NCBI GenBank assembly: GCA_944364615.1 | Contig: CALVWF010000002.1 | Coordinates: 124,001-188,000 of the forward strand | Direction: 5' to 3' | Source of the DNA: an uncultured Clostridia bacterium | GTDB taxonomy: Bacteria; Bacillota; Clostridia; Christensenellales; CAG-314 | DNA length: 64,000 nt | Shown here: one piece after another, positions 9,213-18,316 of the stretch | Layout of the letters: each line of letters begins with the position of its first letter | Position numbering within the stretch: position 1 is the stretch's first letter | Program-made: the position numbers and the translations under genes | The notes under the pieces: generated by a model | What the model was told of the DNA's origin: nothing | What the model saw: the letters and a program-made list of their open reading frames with translations, nothing else | The model's database searches: none

Positions 9213-11516
9213 GTGAAAAGATTACTGGCCATTTTAATTGTTGCGGTAATGCTGTTTTCTCTGACGGCATGCAATCCTTCACCTGCTGCCGAAAAGCCCG
9301 CAACACCTTCCAACGTAAGTGCAGACGACAAGGGGCTTATAACCTGGGATGCGGTGGACGGCGCTATAGGTTACGTAATTACAATTGACGGAACGGATTA
9401 TTCCGTAACGGCAAATTCCTACCAGGCATCTTCCGTAACAAAAACATTTACTTACAGCATCAGGGCGGTAGGCAAGGATTACCAACTGTCCGAACCTACG
9501 CAGACATTTACATTCGAAGCTAAGGAGATTGTTGCTCCCGGTCCCGACCTCAACGGAGTGACAGTGGGTATTGAAAGCGGTTCGGAAATACACAGCGGAA
9601 AGACGCTTCAACTTACAGCCAATGTAAGCGGTGCGGAAGATACTTCCGTTACCTGGAAAGTCACCCTGGGACAGGATGTAATAACCGTCGACGCAACAGG
9701 CCTTGTCACAGCCAAGGAAGTGACTTCGGACGTAGTTGTGGAAGTGGAAGCAAGAAGCAACGCCAACAGCGAAAAATTTGCCACAAAAACTCTTACCGTT
9801 GTAGCAAAACCCGACCTTACACAGGAGATGCTCGACGCTTTGCAGGGAGAAAGGGTTTATTTCGACGGATTTATCAACATAACGGTTTATTCGTTGGGAC
9901 CTTTTTCTAAGGTGGAAAGCACTTATACTACGGTAATAAAAACCAAGTCGGACGGCGAACACTGGTACGGAGAATATATCAACTCCACAACAGGTGCCGC
10001 GGCAGGTCTGTACTGCGCAAACCATGACGGATACGCTACAAACGTGGGACTCAATTTCAACAACTCGGAAGAATACGAACCCATGCTTGACGACGACGGC
10101 AATAAAATAAGTTGGGAAGACTCGGGTCTGTACAACAACTTCAACGGACTTACAGTCGACGACTTTACCTTCAACGAAGACACTTGGCGTTACGAGTATA
10201 ACGGCGATGACGGACTGGACAAAAAGGTAATTGCCTCAGCCAACCCGTACGACTTTGTAGTAAACGGATTTGCTCTTATAATTTCCGGAGACGTTATTTC
10301 CGGTATATATGCCAAGAGCGGTGACGATTACACAGTCGTCGACGGTTACAGATCCATTCAGGAAATGACCGTTGCAATCGTTGTCGACGACAGTATAGAA
10401 GTTCCTACCGTTAACAAATACATTCATATGCCCGTACACGACAAATTGCAGACGGCAATAGACAATATGAAGAACCTTACGTCCTACACAATGGACTACA
10501 AGGAAATCGTAGCCTCTGCATATGCCACGGGTGTAGTCGAAGCGGGATTTGTGGAAACAATAACTCCTGACACTCTGCATTTCGTTCCGTACAGTGTTAC
10601 GTATACGGAAGATCTCGAAGAAATTCACACTCCGGATCCTTCAGGAAGTTACGGCTACCGCAAGTTCGAAGACAATCTTTACAACGCTTACTACAATTCC
10701 GAAACGGGATATGTCGCAAGCCGTGCATATCAGTCGTCGGTGAACGAGGCAAGACCGTCATTCGACTTTGCAGCGGCGATATTTACTTCCCACTACGAAG
10801 ACGAGGAAACGGGTGAAACCCGGTACTACGTTGCAGACATGATGTCGGGAGTCGCTTCCACATTCTACAACTGTGTGGGTAACGACAAATCGCTTTACGG
10901 AATATTTGCGACAAGAGGTTATACAAGTCAAACTGAGTCGTTTACACCGTACGTGGTAGTAAAAGACGGCTATATAACCGAGGCTTGTTTCTATTTCAAT
11001 ATGGGACTGATGTACGGCGTCGTGGAATTGAAATACAGCGATTTCAACACAACCGTAACGCCTGCAGAGGCAACGTTCGAAGGTTTCGAGGTACGGCAGG
11101 TTCCCGACAGTTGGACTCAGTTGAGCATTATTGTTCCCGGCGAACTGGGAGATACGGAGTCCGACGAGGAACGCAACGCTCAGGAATACTGGAACGAATT
11201 GCTGGGCGACAGCAGTGATGAAATACCTTTCTTCGGCAATGCTTTGGGCGACACTTACGGATTCGGCATGGCAACGTTGCGTAAACCGGCAACGGAATCC
11301 AATGTGAAGAAAACAGTTCAGTTGTATTACGATGTTCCTCTGGACATCGATTACACAATATCCAGTTCTTTGGAAAAGGTGCAATCCTATCTCGTATCTT
11401 TGGGATATGTCAAAAACGAATACGGCGAATATCACAAAGGCGATATTTGGGTAGCGCCCGTTGACAATCAATTGGATTTATATATCTATGTATGGGTAGT
11501 TCCTACAGCAGAATAA
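9213..11516 (+). CDS. Lipoprotein with Fn3-like and Ig-like N-terminal domains
   Basis: 767 residues with a GTG start behind GGAGGT, 12 bases after the previous stop. The lipobox is SLTAC (Cys20). An Fn3-like domain follows (about 28-110, with LITWDAVDGAIGYVITIDG), then a Big_2-like domain (about 118-200, with TWKVTLGQDVITVDATGLVTA). The remaining 560 residues are an acidic, aromatic-rich, beta-predicted region I cannot assign. It shares architecture and local motifs with the next gene: LTxEM after the Ig domain, a xLQxAxDxMK segment near the middle, and RQ(V/I)PxxW near the C-terminus, so the two are diverged tandem paralogs. A surface binding role is inference. Confidence 0.82.
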   Translation: MKRLLAILIVAVMLFSLTACNPSPAAEKPATPSNVSADDKGLITWDAVDGAIGYVITIDGTDYSVTANSYQASSVTKTFTYSIRAVGKDYQLSEPTQTFTFEAKEIVAPGPDLNGVTVGIESGSEIHSGKTLQLTANVSGAEDTSVTWKVTLGQDVITVDATGLVTAKEVTSDVVVEVEARSNANSEKFATKTLTVVAKPDLTQEMLDALQGERVYFDGFINITVYSLGPFSKVESTYTTVIKTKSDGEHWYGEYINSTTGAAAGLYCANHDGYATNVGLNFNNSEEYEPMLDDDGNKISWEDSGLYNNFNGLTVDDFTFNEDTWRYEYNGDDGLDKKVIASANPYDFVVNGFALIISGDVISGIYAKSGDDYTVVDGYRSIQEMTVAIVVDDSIEVPTVNKYIHMPVHDKLQTAIDNMKNLTSYTMDYKEIVASAYATGVVEAGFVETITPDTLHFVPYSVTYTEDLEEIHTPDPSGSYGYRKFEDNLYNAYYNSETGYVASRAYQSSVNEARPSFDFAAAIFTSHYEDEETGETRYYVADMMSGVASTFYNCVGNDKSLYGIFATRGYTSQTESFTPYVVVKDGYITEACFYFNMGLMYGVVELKYSDFNTTVTPAEATFEGFEVRQVPDSWTQLSIIVPGELGDTESDEERNAQEYWNELLGDSSDEIPFFGNALGDTYGFGMATLRKPATESNVKKTVQLYYDVPLDIDYTISSSLEKVQSYLVSLGYVKNEYGEYHKGDIWVAPVDNQLDLYIYVWVVPTAE

Positions 11517-11540
11517 ATTTAAAACAAAAGGAGAGTAGAA

Positions 11541-13913
11541 ATGAACAGAACGGCATCGAAAAAGGTGGTTGCGCTGGTTCTTGCACTGTTGCTGGTAATG
11601 TCAAGCGTATTGGTCGCTTGTAATCCCACAACTCCGCAATGCACAACGCACGTCGACCTTGACAATGACGGAAAGTGCGATGTCTGCGGCGCAGATATGC
11701 CCAAATCCGTCGAAATAACAGTAACGGCAGAAAAGAACACAATCAACTTCGACGAAACACTGCCTGTCAAGGTGGAAGTTAAAAACGCCGAAGACACAAG
11801 TTACACATGGTCTTACAGCAAAGAAAACGTTGTAGTAGTTGAAGACAACATTATTCGTGTTGTGAAGACTGACATGATCGTCGACATCTTCGTAGTGCTC
11901 ACAGCAACGTCGAACGCCGACAAGACGAAATCAGCCGATTTCGCTCTTACGGTCAAGGCTCCCGTTGTGGAAGGACAGGTAGGTGAACTTACCTCCGAAA
12001 TGATTCAGACAATAGGTAATTCCAACATTACCGTTACCGGCAAACTGACCGACCACTACATCGATTACGCACAGCCTTACAACAGTTACGATTCCGTGTA
12101 CAACATGACTGTTAAAATGAATGACAACGAATGGCAGGGTACATGGAGTGCTGAAGGCTCGACGGAAGAAATTTCCAACCATTACAGAAAGGGCAGTGAT
12201 GACAACCTTGTGGTAAACGAAAACGGCGAAAAGGGCAACGCTCTCGAAGAACTGTACATAAACAAGGACAATCAGGTTGCTTCCAAGGTCATCACCAACT
12301 CTTCGAGTATTCCCGCGATATGGCAGAGTCAGCACCTGTGGAATCACCTTTCACAACTCAACGTCAACAAGTTTGTGTATGACGCCGAAAACGAAGTTTA
12401 CAGTTACGAATACGATGCAACAAACGTTGACGAACTGTATTTCCTGACATATCTGTCCTACAGCCTCACACCCGTACTTACGGAAACGCTGTACAAGGTT
12501 TATCTCAAGATAGAAAACGGTGCAATCACACAACTTATTGCACAGACGGAACCTGTACTTTACCCCGAAGACGCCGAAGAACCCGACGCAACAAGTTACT
12601 CTGTAATAGAACTGACTTTCTCCGACATCGGTACGACGGAAATCGAACAGCCCGCAACTTATGAAGCGGGAGAAAATTCCAACGTATTGCAAAAGGCTCT
12701 TGACGCGATGAAGCAAGCAAAGAATTACACGTTCCATGCAGTAGACACACAGCAAAGCGCTCCTGCAACGGATCCCGGCGATTACGAAATGTCCGCATCT
12801 TTGTCAAGCGGCACCGCAAATCTGGTGCTGGGAGACAAGACGGTTGCAACCGGTTCCGCAGGTCTGCAAGGCTGGGTAACGGAAGGAGAAATTCTGTTGT
12901 GCGAAACTACAAAGTACGATTACGCAATGGATGACAAGTTGTACCGTCTCGAATACTACGGTTACAAGCAGGTGGAAGAAGGTTACTACGACGAATTCGA
13001 CTACGACTCGACCAACAACGCTTATTACGGCGTCAAGAGAATGGCGGGCAATATGTTCGAACAGATGCCCGGTTTCGATTTCTCAGTAAACCTGTTTGAA
13101 TATGTAAGGTCCAAGACTGTCAACGGTGTTACCAACTACACCTTTGTGCTCAGAGAAAACAACATCAGCAAGGATATAGCAATGGAACTTGGCATTTACT
13201 ACGCACAGGATTCATCCGCTTCGTTGCAGTCCAACTTTGAATTGGTAGTAAACGAAAACGGCGTAGTTTCCGTAAAATATCCTTACGAACTCACCGCAGG
13301 ATATTCCGGCTACATCACCGTAAATTACTACGATCTCGGAACAACCCAAATGCCTGAAGAAGGATTGTTCGACAATTACGTACAACGTCAGATTCCTCAG
13401 ACATGGTCTTCTACAGAAACAAAGTATTACAGTCCCGACTGTTCGGCTCTGACAAGTCAGACAGTAAATTCGGACATCGCATTTGCCGATGCTTACGGAA
13501 CAAAGTATCAGAGTGCGCAATTCCCTCAGGCAGCATTGTTCTACAATGTGTTCGGTGACAACGTTTACGGACCGTTCTACAACTACGATCAGACGGGCGA
13601 AGACGCCGAAGGCAACGCGGTTTACAGAAAGTACATTTCTCTTACCGTAGAAATAGACGATTATGACGAAAATGTAAGAATTACCGCTGAAACTTACAAT
13701 GCGACAATGAACAAACTTCTGGTAGAACTTGCAAAACTCGGATTCGTAGTCGACAACGCGAACACCGACACCACAGGCGGTGCAACCGGTTACAGCGACA
13801 AGACAATGACATTTATCAACGATGACCTCGGTTTGCAGATCAGAGTGGAAAACAACCGTACCAAGTATTTCTGGATTGATATTTTTAACGCAGGAGATTT
13901 TCAACTTAACTGA
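11541..13913 (+). CDS. Lipoprotein with CxxH/CxxC N-terminal motif, paralog of the upstream lipoprotein
   Basis: 790 residues; ATG behind AAGGAGAG. The lipobox is VLVAC (Cys27). Just after it lies Cys34-x2-His37 followed by an acidic DxDxDG loop and Cys46-x2-Cys49 (HVDLDNDGKCDVC). That motif could bind a metal and recurs near the N-terminus of many Clostridia surface proteins. An Ig-like domain (about 57-140, YTWSYSKENVVVVEDNIIRVV) precedes a long beta-rich acidic region related to the previous gene (LTSEMIQTI, LQKALDAMK, QRQIPQTW). It lies 24 bases after the preceding gene, in the same transcript. Ligand and function are unknown. Confidence 0.82.
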   Translation: MNRTASKKVVALVLALLLVMSSVLVACNPTTPQCTTHVDLDNDGKCDVCGADMPKSVEITVTAEKNTINFDETLPVKVEVKNAEDTSYTWSYSKENVVVVEDNIIRVVKTDMIVDIFVVLTATSNADKTKSADFALTVKAPVVEGQVGELTSEMIQTIGNSNITVTGKLTDHYIDYAQPYNSYDSVYNMTVKMNDNEWQGTWSAEGSTEEISNHYRKGSDDNLVVNENGEKGNALEELYINKDNQVASKVITNSSSIPAIWQSQHLWNHLSQLNVNKFVYDAENEVYSYEYDATNVDELYFLTYLSYSLTPVLTETLYKVYLKIENGAITQLIAQTEPVLYPEDAEEPDATSYSVIELTFSDIGTTEIEQPATYEAGENSNVLQKALDAMKQAKNYTFHAVDTQQSAPATDPGDYEMSASLSSGTANLVLGDKTVATGSAGLQGWVTEGEILLCETTKYDYAMDDKLYRLEYYGYKQVEEGYYDEFDYDSTNNAYYGVKRMAGNMFEQMPGFDFSVNLFEYVRSKTVNGVTNYTFVLRENNISKDIAMELGIYYAQDSSASLQSNFELVVNENGVVSVKYPYELTAGYSGYITVNYYDLGTTQMPEEGLFDNYVQRQIPQTWSSTETKYYSPDCSALTSQTVNSDIAFADAYGTKYQSAQFPQAALFYNVFGDNVYGPFYNYDQTGEDAEGNAVYRKYISLTVEIDDYDENVRITAETYNATMNKLLVELAKLGFVVDNANTDTTGGATGYSDKTMTFINDDLGLQIRVENNRTKYFWIDIFNAGDFQLN

Positions 13914-13965
13914 TTAACTAAACGACAAGCCGATTGTAGAGGCTTTAATGAAAGGAGAGCCAACT

Positions 13966-16900
13966 ATGAAAAAGACATCAGCAGTACTTATAATACTTGC
14001 ATTGCTGACTGTCGTAACGCTTGTTACTTGCGGATGTACGGGAGGAACGGAAGATCCTCCCGTTAATCCTAAGGTGGAAGTTACGGCAATAAACGGCAGT
14101 GTAGATATCAAGGACAGTGCAGTAGCCGATTACGATTACACAACGCTGTTTTCCGTTAAAGAAGACGACGTCGCGGTAACCGTAACCAGATCCATGCTGG
14201 ATTTGTCGCAGGTCTCGTCTGCTGTGCAATCCTTTATCGTAAAGTGTACCTACAAGGAACAACAGGCAAGCGTGACGGTAAATGTAATTCCTACCGTTTA
14301 TGAGGTAACGCTGTCACAGCAATCGGTTACCGTCAAACAGTATCTGGCGTTGCAGTACGATTACAATCAGTTTTTTACTGTCAGCGTTGACGGAGTTACC
14401 GTTGACATCACGTCCGACATGGTCACAAACGGCGTAAAGGCTGAGGCAGGAGAATACGAATACACCGTTTCTTACGGCGGTGCGGAGAAAACTCTCAAAG
14501 TCATCGTAATCGACGAACACGATGTACTTGTCGCACCTTCCTATATAGTGCTTGCGCTCACACCGTCGCAACTGGAAGATTACGACTTTACGCAGTTGTT
14601 TTCGCTGTATGTAGACGGCGAAGCGGTACAGGTTACAAGTGACATGGTGGACAGTTCCGCTTTAAACGGTGCACAGACGGGCAACGATTATCAGGTGACA
14701 TTTGCGTACACTTTTGACGGAAAGGTTTACGACGCAAGCGTTACTGTCGAAGTAGTGGCGGAAGCGGAAGTAAAAGTTTCCACCCGTCAGATAGTAACTT
14801 ACCCCAACAGCGAATACATAGATCTTACTACTCTGTTTACCGTTACCAAAGGAGAGGAAGTTATTCCCGTTACCAATGAAATGATAAGCGGTACAATAGA
14901 CTATTCGCAGGAAGGAATCAACACCATCACTTTGACGTATGAAGGCAAAACTTACGTTTCTACGGTCGAAGTGAAGAGAGGCGTTATTATAAACTACGCT
15001 TCCGGTGATGTCGTAACGGTAAAACTGGGCACGGACAAGAATTTTTATTCTTTTGCCGATGACTTTGTGGTATTGGTCAACGGATTGCGTTTCCGCGGTA
15101 TAGAGGAATTTATCGACGTTTCAGAAGTCAACTTCAACGAAACGGGAGATTATGCGGTTACTATTACCGTTCCGTACAACAATCAGCCTGTAGGGCTCAG
15201 CGGAGCCAACTTTGTATACTTTGAAAAAACAATCACTTACAAGGTTGTGGACACAGAATACACAATGTCGGTGATACAGGAAGAAGTAGTGTTGCCGGAA
15301 GGTACTACGGAATACAACTTCTTCAGTAACATCAAACTTGTCCGCAACGGTCGCAACTGTCAGGTGGGAGACAACCCGGACTGGGTGACGAGCATTTACT
15401 GTTACGGCGAAGTAACTTCTCAGATAGACTTTGCCAATCAGGCAAGACAACTTGTTACGATAGACGTGTACGTCAACGGACCGGATTCCGATCCCGTAGA
15501 AATCAGTTACTATCTGACCGTTAAAGGAGAAGTGACAATCACTTCCCAAGACCGTGTAGTGTTCGGAGGCGAAACCGTATTCACAACCGATTTGTTTACC
15601 GTTGTGGAAAACGGACAGGAAATCGAAGTTACGTACGATATGGTAAGCGGTAAAGCGGACACCTTTACAGCGGGGGTTTACTATATCACCGCGCAGTACA
15701 AGGGTGTTACCGCCACAGCAAAAGTCGTTGTGATGAATCCGGGTCTTATAGGCACCTACACGACGTTACAGCGTACAATTCCGCAGACGTCAACGGAAGA
15801 TGAGGAAGGCTACGAAATAGGAACGACAACTCCCTCTTCCCGTCTCGGAAAACTTATAATAACCTCTGACGGCGGCATTACATTGCGCAATAAAGAAGCG
15901 CAGTTCATCGGGGCGATAGACGAAAACACCGCTTTGATAAAGTGGGGTTCGTACGAATATACGCTCTATTATAACGACGGTATCGTAGTGCTTGATCCCG
16001 ACAACTCGGTAAAATTAGGTTATAACGAAGACAAACGTCCGATGGTCTACTTCAACACCGACATGTGGACGATTGAAAAAATGGTCGTGGTGGATTCCTC
16101 ATCGTTGAACGTGCTGGTTGCCACCTATACCTGTCATTCCTTTGACACATTCCGCATAACCTCCGCCGACGGAATGGTAACAAAGTGGTTCGGACTTAAA
16201 ATAGCCCTTGTCTCCAAGACGGCGAGCGACACGATTTACGAAGTGTCGTGGGGAGACGTGATCTATTCCGACGGATTCGAAGGAAATCAAGGCGAATACG
16301 CGTCCATTACCTTTGACGGCGTCACCGCAAACTTCGAAATGACGGATGACACCACCGGCAAAATCGACCGCTCTACCGACGACAGACCTTGGGCAGGACA
16401 AATCTTTACCGGTACGGTTGACGGCAAAAGTGCCGAAATCGTCTACAATCAGTACGAAGGCGTCACCTATTCGGTGGACAGGCAGACAGTTGCAAGCGCA
16501 ACATTTTCCGAACTGGGTTCGATGAAGAACGGCGGTAACAATTACAACGAAAACACTTTACTGCTCTATTCTTTCGACGAAAACGACGGATTTTATTCCT
16601 ACAAGTTCAACCTCGATTTCCAGACAATGACCTTTACATTGTTGCCGCAAGACGGACTTTTCGGTAAATACATTTCCGACGACGGTACAAGTTTCCTGTT
16701 TATCGACGGTTACGGCACCGGTGTAATGAGTTTCGACACGTCAAGTTACGTAACAACGACATTCTGTTATACCTTGCACAATCAGGAACTGAAAGTAACG
16801 TTTACCGACACAAACATTACGTTTAACTACGGTAAATACTTTACATTCAGCCTTGCCGATCTCAAAAACGTGCTGACGGTAAGATACAGCGCCGACGGTT

Positions 16901-18258
16901 CCTTTACGGGCGTTGTGTATACCAACAGCGTAATCACCGACGGAGCGGTAGTGGAGTTTACTACAAATACCGTTGCCGCAGGTTCCAATTGCAAACGTGA
17001 CATTGTCAACGGTATCAGAATAGTGACGAAAGACGGCGAACTTACCTACGAACAGAAAACTGCGAGAGTGGGCAACAAGTCGGTGGTGGATACAACCGCT
17101 GTAGATATCAACAGAGCGGGAATTTATCAGATTAAAGTCAACATAACGGTTGACGGACAACTTGTGGAAACCTACTACGCCGTTCAGGTGGTCACCGCAC
17201 GTTACAACGGTAATCCGCTTGCTTCCAACTACGGAAATGCAATTGCAAATGCTGCGTACAACCTCCGCGTTGACGAATACGGAATGGCAGTGCTTGTAGC
17301 CAACGGCGTTACATATCAGGGATTTGCGGTTATAGCCGACGATGATCTGTCGTTCAGGGCAAGAATGTTTGCAACCGACGGAACATCAGTAACGCTTAAT
17401 GCCAATGTGATTGCAACCGGAATAATCTCCGTAAACTGCAGCGGTGCCGTTACATTCAACGACTGTTTCACAACCGGAACGGTGAGCGTTGCAGGCTGTG
17501 ACGGACACGTACTGTACAGAATTACGGTCGACGGAGCCGATACCTACATGTATGCCGTTGCACAATATGCAAATGTTCAGACGGTAAACGTAACAACCGA
17601 TGAACACGATTCGTCTATACTGTTTGTGCAAATAGCGCAAAACAACACGATAGTTGTCAAGGCAACGTGGGGAACGGACGCGAAAAAAGGTCTGTTGCTG
17701 TCTGATTCGTTACGCGGTGTATATACGGGCGTCAGCGGAAATCTGGTAATCGACGGATTCGGAAGCGCAACCGTCGGAGCCGTTTCCGGCGAGTATGTTG
17801 CAGAAGGTAAATCGGTTACATTCATTACATCAACGACAGTAAGAGCATTCGAACTTGACACCGACACAATGACTTACACCGAACTCAATGTCAACGTTGC
17901 CGGTCTTATAGCAGGCAAACAGTTCAGCGCGACACACTCTTTTTACGGCGGTTCGATGCTGTACTACGCAACTACGACATTTACGTTCAACGGCGACGGC
18001 ACAGTGACTGCCGTATCGGTCTGTGACGAATACGAAACCGACGAAGGACTTTATCAGCCTTCCTATGCGGACAAAAACGGCGTAACAGGTACCTATACGG
18101 TAGAAAAAAATGAGATAATAATAAAAATTAACGGTCAAACATTTGCATTTGTTGTGCGTAATGTGGTAAAATGTAAGAATATTATATGCAAGAGTACAAC
18201 ACTTTCAAGCGACGACATCGGTTATTTCAAAATCGATACCGTTTTTGAAGCAAAATAA
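13966..18258 (+). CDS. Lipoprotein with seven tandem Ig-like repeats
   Basis: 1430 residues from the ATG at 13966. An in-frame ATG 18 bases upstream lies before the AAAGGAGA site, so the downstream start is preferred. The lipobox is TLVTC (Cys22). Residues about 40-620 are a tandem array of roughly 75-90-residue beta units, each opening with a pattern like Y(D/N)(Y/F)TxLFxV followed by VxVTxxM; I count seven, the fifth and sixth more diverged. The C-terminal half has beta-rich modules with G.Y....L.IDG.G.AT motifs also seen in the next gene (for example GVYTGVSGNLVIDGFGSATV). I recognise no catalytic motif. It is probably a stalk-like surface protein; the ligand is unknown. Confidence 0.82.
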   Translation: MKKTSAVLIILALLTVVTLVTCGCTGGTEDPPVNPKVEVTAINGSVDIKDSAVADYDYTTLFSVKEDDVAVTVTRSMLDLSQVSSAVQSFIVKCTYKEQQASVTVNVIPTVYEVTLSQQSVTVKQYLALQYDYNQFFTVSVDGVTVDITSDMVTNGVKAEAGEYEYTVSYGGAEKTLKVIVIDEHDVLVAPSYIVLALTPSQLEDYDFTQLFSLYVDGEAVQVTSDMVDSSALNGAQTGNDYQVTFAYTFDGKVYDASVTVEVVAEAEVKVSTRQIVTYPNSEYIDLTTLFTVTKGEEVIPVTNEMISGTIDYSQEGINTITLTYEGKTYVSTVEVKRGVIINYASGDVVTVKLGTDKNFYSFADDFVVLVNGLRFRGIEEFIDVSEVNFNETGDYAVTITVPYNNQPVGLSGANFVYFEKTITYKVVDTEYTMSVIQEEVVLPEGTTEYNFFSNIKLVRNGRNCQVGDNPDWVTSIYCYGEVTSQIDFANQARQLVTIDVYVNGPDSDPVEISYYLTVKGEVTITSQDRVVFGGETVFTTDLFTVVENGQEIEVTYDMVSGKADTFTAGVYYITAQYKGVTATAKVVVMNPGLIGTYTTLQRTIPQTSTEDEEGYEIGTTTPSSRLGKLIITSDGGITLRNKEAQFIGAIDENTALIKWGSYEYTLYYNDGIVVLDPDNSVKLGYNEDKRPMVYFNTDMWTIEKMVVVDSSSLNVLVATYTCHSFDTFRITSADGMVTKWFGLKIALVSKTASDTIYEVSWGDVIYSDGFEGNQGEYASITFDGVTANFEMTDDTTGKIDRSTDDRPWAGQIFTGTVDGKSAEIVYNQYEGVTYSVDRQTVASATFSELGSMKNGGNNYNENTLLLYSFDENDGFYSYKFNLDFQTMTFTLLPQDGLFGKYISDDGTSFLFIDGYGTGVMSFDTSSYVTTTFCYTLHNQELKVTFTDTNITFNYGKYFTFSLADLKNVLTVRYSADGSFTGVVYTNSVITDGAVVEFTTNTVAAGSNCKRDIVNGIRIVTKDGELTYEQKTARVGNKSVVDTTAVDINRAGIYQIKVNITVDGQLVETYYAVQVVTARYNGNPLASNYGNAIANAAYNLRVDEYGMAVLVANGVTYQGFAVIADDDLSFRARMFATDGTSVTLNANVIATGIISVNCSGAVTFNDCFTTGTVSVAGCDGHVLYRITVDGADTYMYAVAQYANVQTVNVTTDEHDSSILFVQIAQNNTIVVKATWGTDAKKGLLLSDSLRGVYTGVSGNLVIDGFGSATVGAVSGEYVAEGKSVTFITSTTVRAFELDTDTMTYTELNVNVAGLIAGKQFSATHSFYGGSMLYYATTTFTFNGDGTVTAVSVCDEYETDEGLYQPSYADKNGVTGTYTVEKNEIIIKINGQTFAFVVRNVVKCKNIICKSTTLSSDDIGYFKIDTVFEAK

Positions 18259-18316
18259 TTTTGCGTATTTATAACTCTGACCAAGTTAAAGGTTAATATC
18301 TTAGGAGGGAAACCTT

